From Xanthobacteraceae bacterium (GTDB lineage Bacteria > Pseudomonadota > Alphaproteobacteria > Rhizobiales > Xanthobacteraceae): a DNA stretch of 8,299 nucleotides. Made by a program: the position numbers and the translations under genes. The notes under the pieces were generated by a model. That model ran no database searches and had not been told where the DNA came from. It saw nothing but the letters and a program-made list of their open reading frames with translations. Within the stretch, counting starts at the first letter, position 1. Each line of letters starts with the position of its first letter. The stretch covers positions 1 through 8,299 of the forward strand of contig JASHRR010000730.1 of the NCBI GenBank assembly GCA_030037185.1, read 5' to 3'. This document shows positions 5,838-8,299 of the stretch, in pieces.

Positions 5838-7049
5838 ATGTCAGTGAGCAGTGCGTCATTCGATGCGGCAGCGGTCAAGCTGCAGCTTCCCGGGCTCGGC
5901 AACCCGCAACTGCACTACCTCGATAGTGCGGCGACGGAGCAGATGCCCGAGGCGGTGCCAAACGCTTTGCAACGGTTTGAGCTCGAAGCGCGAGTCAACG
6001 TACACGATGGGAAGCATCGGCGCGCGCGGGCAGCCACTGACGCTTATCAGGAGGCGTCGGCGCGCGTTGCGCGCGTCCTCAATGCTTGGTCGGACCAGGA
6101 GATGGTGTTCACCTATGGTGCCACTTCTTCAATCGACCTGCTCGCTCATTGCTTCGGGACACTGCTGGGCCGTGGCGACGGGATCCTCCTGTCGATTTTA
6201 GAGCACCACGGCAGGCTCGTGCCCTGGCAAAGGCTCGCCAAGCAAACAGGAGTTGTTCTGCGGTTTCTGCCAATGATGCCGGCGGGTCGCACGCCGCGAT
6301 GCTGGCTGGTCGCCCTCGCTCACTGCTCGAACGTGACCGGAGCCATGACCGACGTCGGACAGGGGACAGCCGCTGCCCGCACCGTCGGAGCGAAGGTTCT
6401 GCTCGGTGGCGCGCAACGCGCACCGCCCGGCCCTGTCGACGCGCGCCGGCTCGATGTCGATTTCTATGCCTTTTCCGGCGACAAGACCGATCGACCAAGC
6501 GGCACGGGCTTTGGGGCCGGCGCGAGCTGCTTGACGCGATGCCGCCGTTCATGACCGGAGATGATCGTGGAGGTGACGCCGGTCGACGCCACCTTCCGGT
6601 CGCCGCCGCGGTTGGAAGCCGGAACGCCACCGATCGCCGCAGCAGTCGGGCTGAGCGCCGCGCTCGGCTGGATGCAGTCGCTTGACTGGCGCGCCGCTCG
6701 GGATAGGGAGCGGCGCCTGAGACGGGTCTGCTCGACAGGCTGGTGTCGACTCCAGGCGTGCGGGTACTGGGCCCGCTGGATACGGAGGATCGGCGTGGCG
6801 TGGTCACCTTCTCGGTCGAAGGCGTCTTTGCCGAAGATGTCTGCCGTCGGCTCGATGGCGCGGGGTCGCGCTGCGCGGCGGCCATCACTGCGCGCGTTCG
6901 GTGTCGAGGGTGCGGCGTGGGCAAGCCTCGCCCCCTACGCAGTGGATGCAGACATCACCGCGCTCCTCGACGGTCTCGGCGAGTTCGCCTCGACGAAGGC
7001 GGTCCGAGCGCGCCGCGCAAACGAACCCATTGATCTCGCAGCGCGTTGA
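5838..7049 (+). pseudogene. SufS-like cysteine desulfurase, full length but frameshifted
   Basis: SufS/CsdA-type desulfurases are PLP enzymes that take sulfur from cysteine for Fe-S cluster assembly. The first frame runs 238 codons with family motifs LHYLDSAAT (about 26-34), FTYGATSSIDLLAH (91-104), LEHHGRLVPWQRLA (121-134), THCSNVTG-like AHCSNVTG (161-168) and FYAFSGDK (209-216), whose Lys216 is the Schiff-base lysine. The usual Asp of the DGAQ motif is Gly at 190, and about a dozen residues seem deleted after FLPM. The rest is spread over other frames: WGRRELLDAMPPFMTG near 6515-6560, IVEVTPVDATFRSPPR from 6564, VRVLGPLDTEDRRGVVTFS near 6757-6813, the catalytic-cysteine motif LRGGHHCA at 6871-6894, and FGVEGAAWASLAPY up to the stop at 7047-7049. 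At least four frameshifts make it non-functional unless they are assembly errors. A FixK-type box lies upstream and the DUF302 gene downstream. Confidence 0.85.
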
Positions 7050-7056
7050 TTAACGC
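7043..7056. repeat. Small hairpin at the desulfurase stop
   Basis: GCGTT (7043-7047) and AACGC (7052-7056) flank GATT, overlapping the stop codon of the desulfurase remnant. There is no following U-tract. The stem is short and may be chance. Confidence 0.25.
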
Positions 7057-7125
7057 ACGAGCGGGTTCCCAAGTCCTGACGCCACTGGGGTGTTAGCGCG
7101 GGAAAATCTCACAGGGTAGCCGAAT

Positions 7126-7527
7126 ATGACCTATTATTTCTCCACCCGGGTAGACAAGAAATTCGATGAAGCAGTCACGGCAACGAAGGAAGCTCTGAAG
7201 CATCACTATTTTCAAGTGGTCACCGAGATTGACATGAAAGAAAATTTCAAGACTGGCCTCGACGTCGAGTTCCGTCCGTATCTGATTCGTGGTGTGTGTA
7301 ATCCACAGCTAACATATCGAGCGCTTCAGGCAGAGGACAAGATTGGTACGATGCTTCCTTGTAATATCGTAATCCAGGAAACGGCTGATCATCGCGTTGA
7401 GATCTCGGCGGTGGACCCTGTCGCCTCGATGCAGGCTATCAGCCACGTCGTTGTCGACCAGGTAGCGAACGATATCCGTTCCCAGCTACAGGCTGTCATC
7501 ACCGAACTGGACAAGCTGCCGGCGTGA
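7126..7527 (+). CDS. DUF302 domain protein
   Basis: The product has 133 residues, a usual length for a single-domain DUF302 protein. The pattern fits the family along its whole length: MTYYFSTRVDKKFDEAV at the start, VVTEIDMKENFKTGLDVEFR (31-50), then PYLIRGVCNP (51-60), ALQAEDKIGTMLPCN (66-80) and ISAVDPVASMQ (93-103). Two cysteines (58 and 79) sit in the conserved GxCNP and LPCN settings. DUF302 is a small alpha/beta fold with no settled biochemical role; it often lies near sulfur, metal or redox genes. No signal peptide is seen. The ribosome binding site is weak (AGGG about 9 bases upstream). The gene lies 76 bases after the desulfurase remnant with no terminator between, so both may share the FixK-type promoter at 5759. 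It is intact and less GC-rich than its neighbours. Confidence 0.9.
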   Translation: MTYYFSTRVDKKFDEAVTATKEALKHHYFQVVTEIDMKENFKTGLDVEFRPYLIRGVCNPQLTYRALQAEDKIGTMLPCNIVIQETADHRVEISAVDPVASMQAISHVVVDQVANDIRSQLQAVITELDKLPA

Positions 7528-7580
7528 TCTCCGAACGATGCTCAATTCCGCGCGGTATTACAAGCATCACCCGGCACGGA

Positions 7581-7593
7581 GCGTTGACAACGC
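7581..7593. repeat. Short palindrome between convergent genes
   Basis: GCGTTGACAACGC is a perfect 6-base inverted repeat around one base. It lies between the stop of the DUF302 gene and the end of the convergent phosphoribosyltransferase remnant. A T6 run occurs at 7610-7615, too far from the stem for a normal terminator. It may still help end transcription. Confidence 0.3.
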
Positions 7594-7604
7594 GCGTGAT
7601 CGCC

Positions 7605-8167
7605 CTACGTTTTTTCCTGCAGTCCCAGACGGCGGTCGACCTCTGCCGCAAGCCTCAGCAATCTCTCGGCGACTTGTATCGGATAGGCCGCGCCAGCTCA
7701 AGTTGACGCAAGGGTTCGGGCAGTCGTTCCAACTCGCGGCGCGCATGGGCGCGAATCTTTGAAAGCGTGGAGGGTGGGTTGATACGGCGGCCGCCGCGTA
7801 TCACCGGTTGGAGCAGTTTTTCGCCGGCGAGTTCATCGTCCTCAACTGATAACACATCGCCAGCCATCCGGCCGTCCGCACCGTAACGGCGCCACACCTG
7901 CTTGCGGCCTGGCCAGGTGACCTTACCGGCAGAGAGCTTGCGCCGCGCCAGCCCCGCATATTCCTGCAGATTGTAGGCGCAATCGAGCGCCAGTGCGTCG
8001 GACGAAGTGGTCAGGCTGGTGCCAATCAAGAAGCCGTCGATCGGCGCGCCTTCGCGCGCGAAGCGCAAAACAACCTCCTCATCAAGACCGCCGCTGACGA
8101 AAATGATCACGTCGGTGAGTCCGCCATCATCGAGGATCCGCCGTACGTGCTTAGCTTGACTTTGGCC
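7605..8167 (-). pseudogene. Nicotinate phosphoribosyltransferase, C-terminal remnant
   Basis: Nicotinate phosphoribosyltransferase makes nicotinate mononucleotide from nicotinate and PRPP in NAD salvage. The remnant begins near 8167 with AKHVRRILDDGGLTDVIIFV, then SGGLDEE, GAPIDGFLIGTSLTTSSDA, CAYNLQEYAG, KVTWPGRKQVWRRY and GRMAGDVLSVEDDE, all in family order. In-frame TAA lies just upstream at about 8172-8174, and the N-terminal half with the main substrate-binding part is absent. A frameshift near 7685-7692 moves the true end into another frame, YPIQVAERLLRLAAEVDRRL, which stops at 7605-7607. About 188 of roughly 430 residues remain. It is convergent with the DUF302 gene. This enzyme is often found with low-oxygen genes, but here it is dead. 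Confidence 0.85.
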
Positions 8168-8299
8168 GATTTAGGCCGCGTATGCGAGAGCATTCTCCAT
8201 GCGGCGCCAGATATGGATTGGAATTTCTATACGGTCTCGGCGTGGCCGGGACATGAAAGAAATCTGATGCGCCCATATTTCGCGTCGAACTGCCGCGAT
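8147..8299 (+). other. Possible partial ORF running off the right edge
   Basis: A plus-strand frame is open from GTG 8147 to the window end (51 codons, no stop) and includes the segment DMDWNFYTVSAWPGHERNLM. Its first part overlaps the phosphoribosyltransferase remnant antisense, so only the part after about 8168 could be independent. The amino-acid mix looks protein-like, but the third-position GC preference is weak and I recognise no family. It may be the start of a new gene beyond a junction near 8167 or a chance open frame. Confidence 0.25.

Noticed and set aside
6109..6924. 271-codon minus-strand ORF
   Set aside because: It is the antisense shadow of the cysteine desulfurase remnant, rich in Arg and Ser, with no motif of its own.
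7034..7125. FixK-type box directly upstream of DUF302
   Set aside because: Two TTGAT half-sites occur (about 7030 and 7046) but neither has the second arm. Control from the box at 5759 is more likely.

Overview
The window looks like a decayed accessory region of a GC-rich alphaproteobacterium. Bradyrhizobium or a close relative is the best guess, perhaps in a symbiosis-type or integrative island. This is inference. It rests on a TraG/VirD4 coupling-protein remnant of the kind found in Rhizobiales, on three perfect FixK/FNR-type boxes, and on remnants of genes often met in microaerobic regulons (heavy-metal P-type ATPase, SufS-like cysteine desulfurase, DUF302 protein, nicotinate phosphoribosyltransferase).

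Left part (1-1840). A cysteine-rich secreted protein runs off the left edge on the minus strand. A frameshifted N-terminal fragment of TraG follows, then a small intact hypothetical gene with a strong ribosome binding site, all on the minus strand. About 475 bases with no convincing gene come next.

Middle part (1839-3900). A perfect TTGAT-N4-ATCAA box sits 71 bases upstream of a small intact secreted protein, which has a hairpin terminator further downstream. A two-helix membrane protein of unknown function lies beyond. After about 500 bases without a gene comes an AT-rich secreted protein on the minus strand.

Right part (3900-8299). This is mostly pseudogenes: the N-terminal third of a heavy-metal P-type ATPase (minus), a scrambled GC-rich stretch holding coding-like fragments on both strands, a full-length but repeatedly frameshifted SufS-like cysteine desulfurase (plus), an intact DUF302 protein (plus), and the C-terminal half of a nicotinate phosphoribosyltransferase (minus). 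The second and third FixK-type boxes lie upstream of the ATPase remnant and of the desulfurase remnant.

How it fits together. The three boxes suggest that several transcription units here once answered to a low-oxygen regulator of the FixK/FNR family. Most of the large enzymes are now broken, while the small secreted protein behind the first box and the DUF302 gene behind the desulfurase remain open. I found no rRNA, tRNA, CRISPR array or complete insertion sequence.
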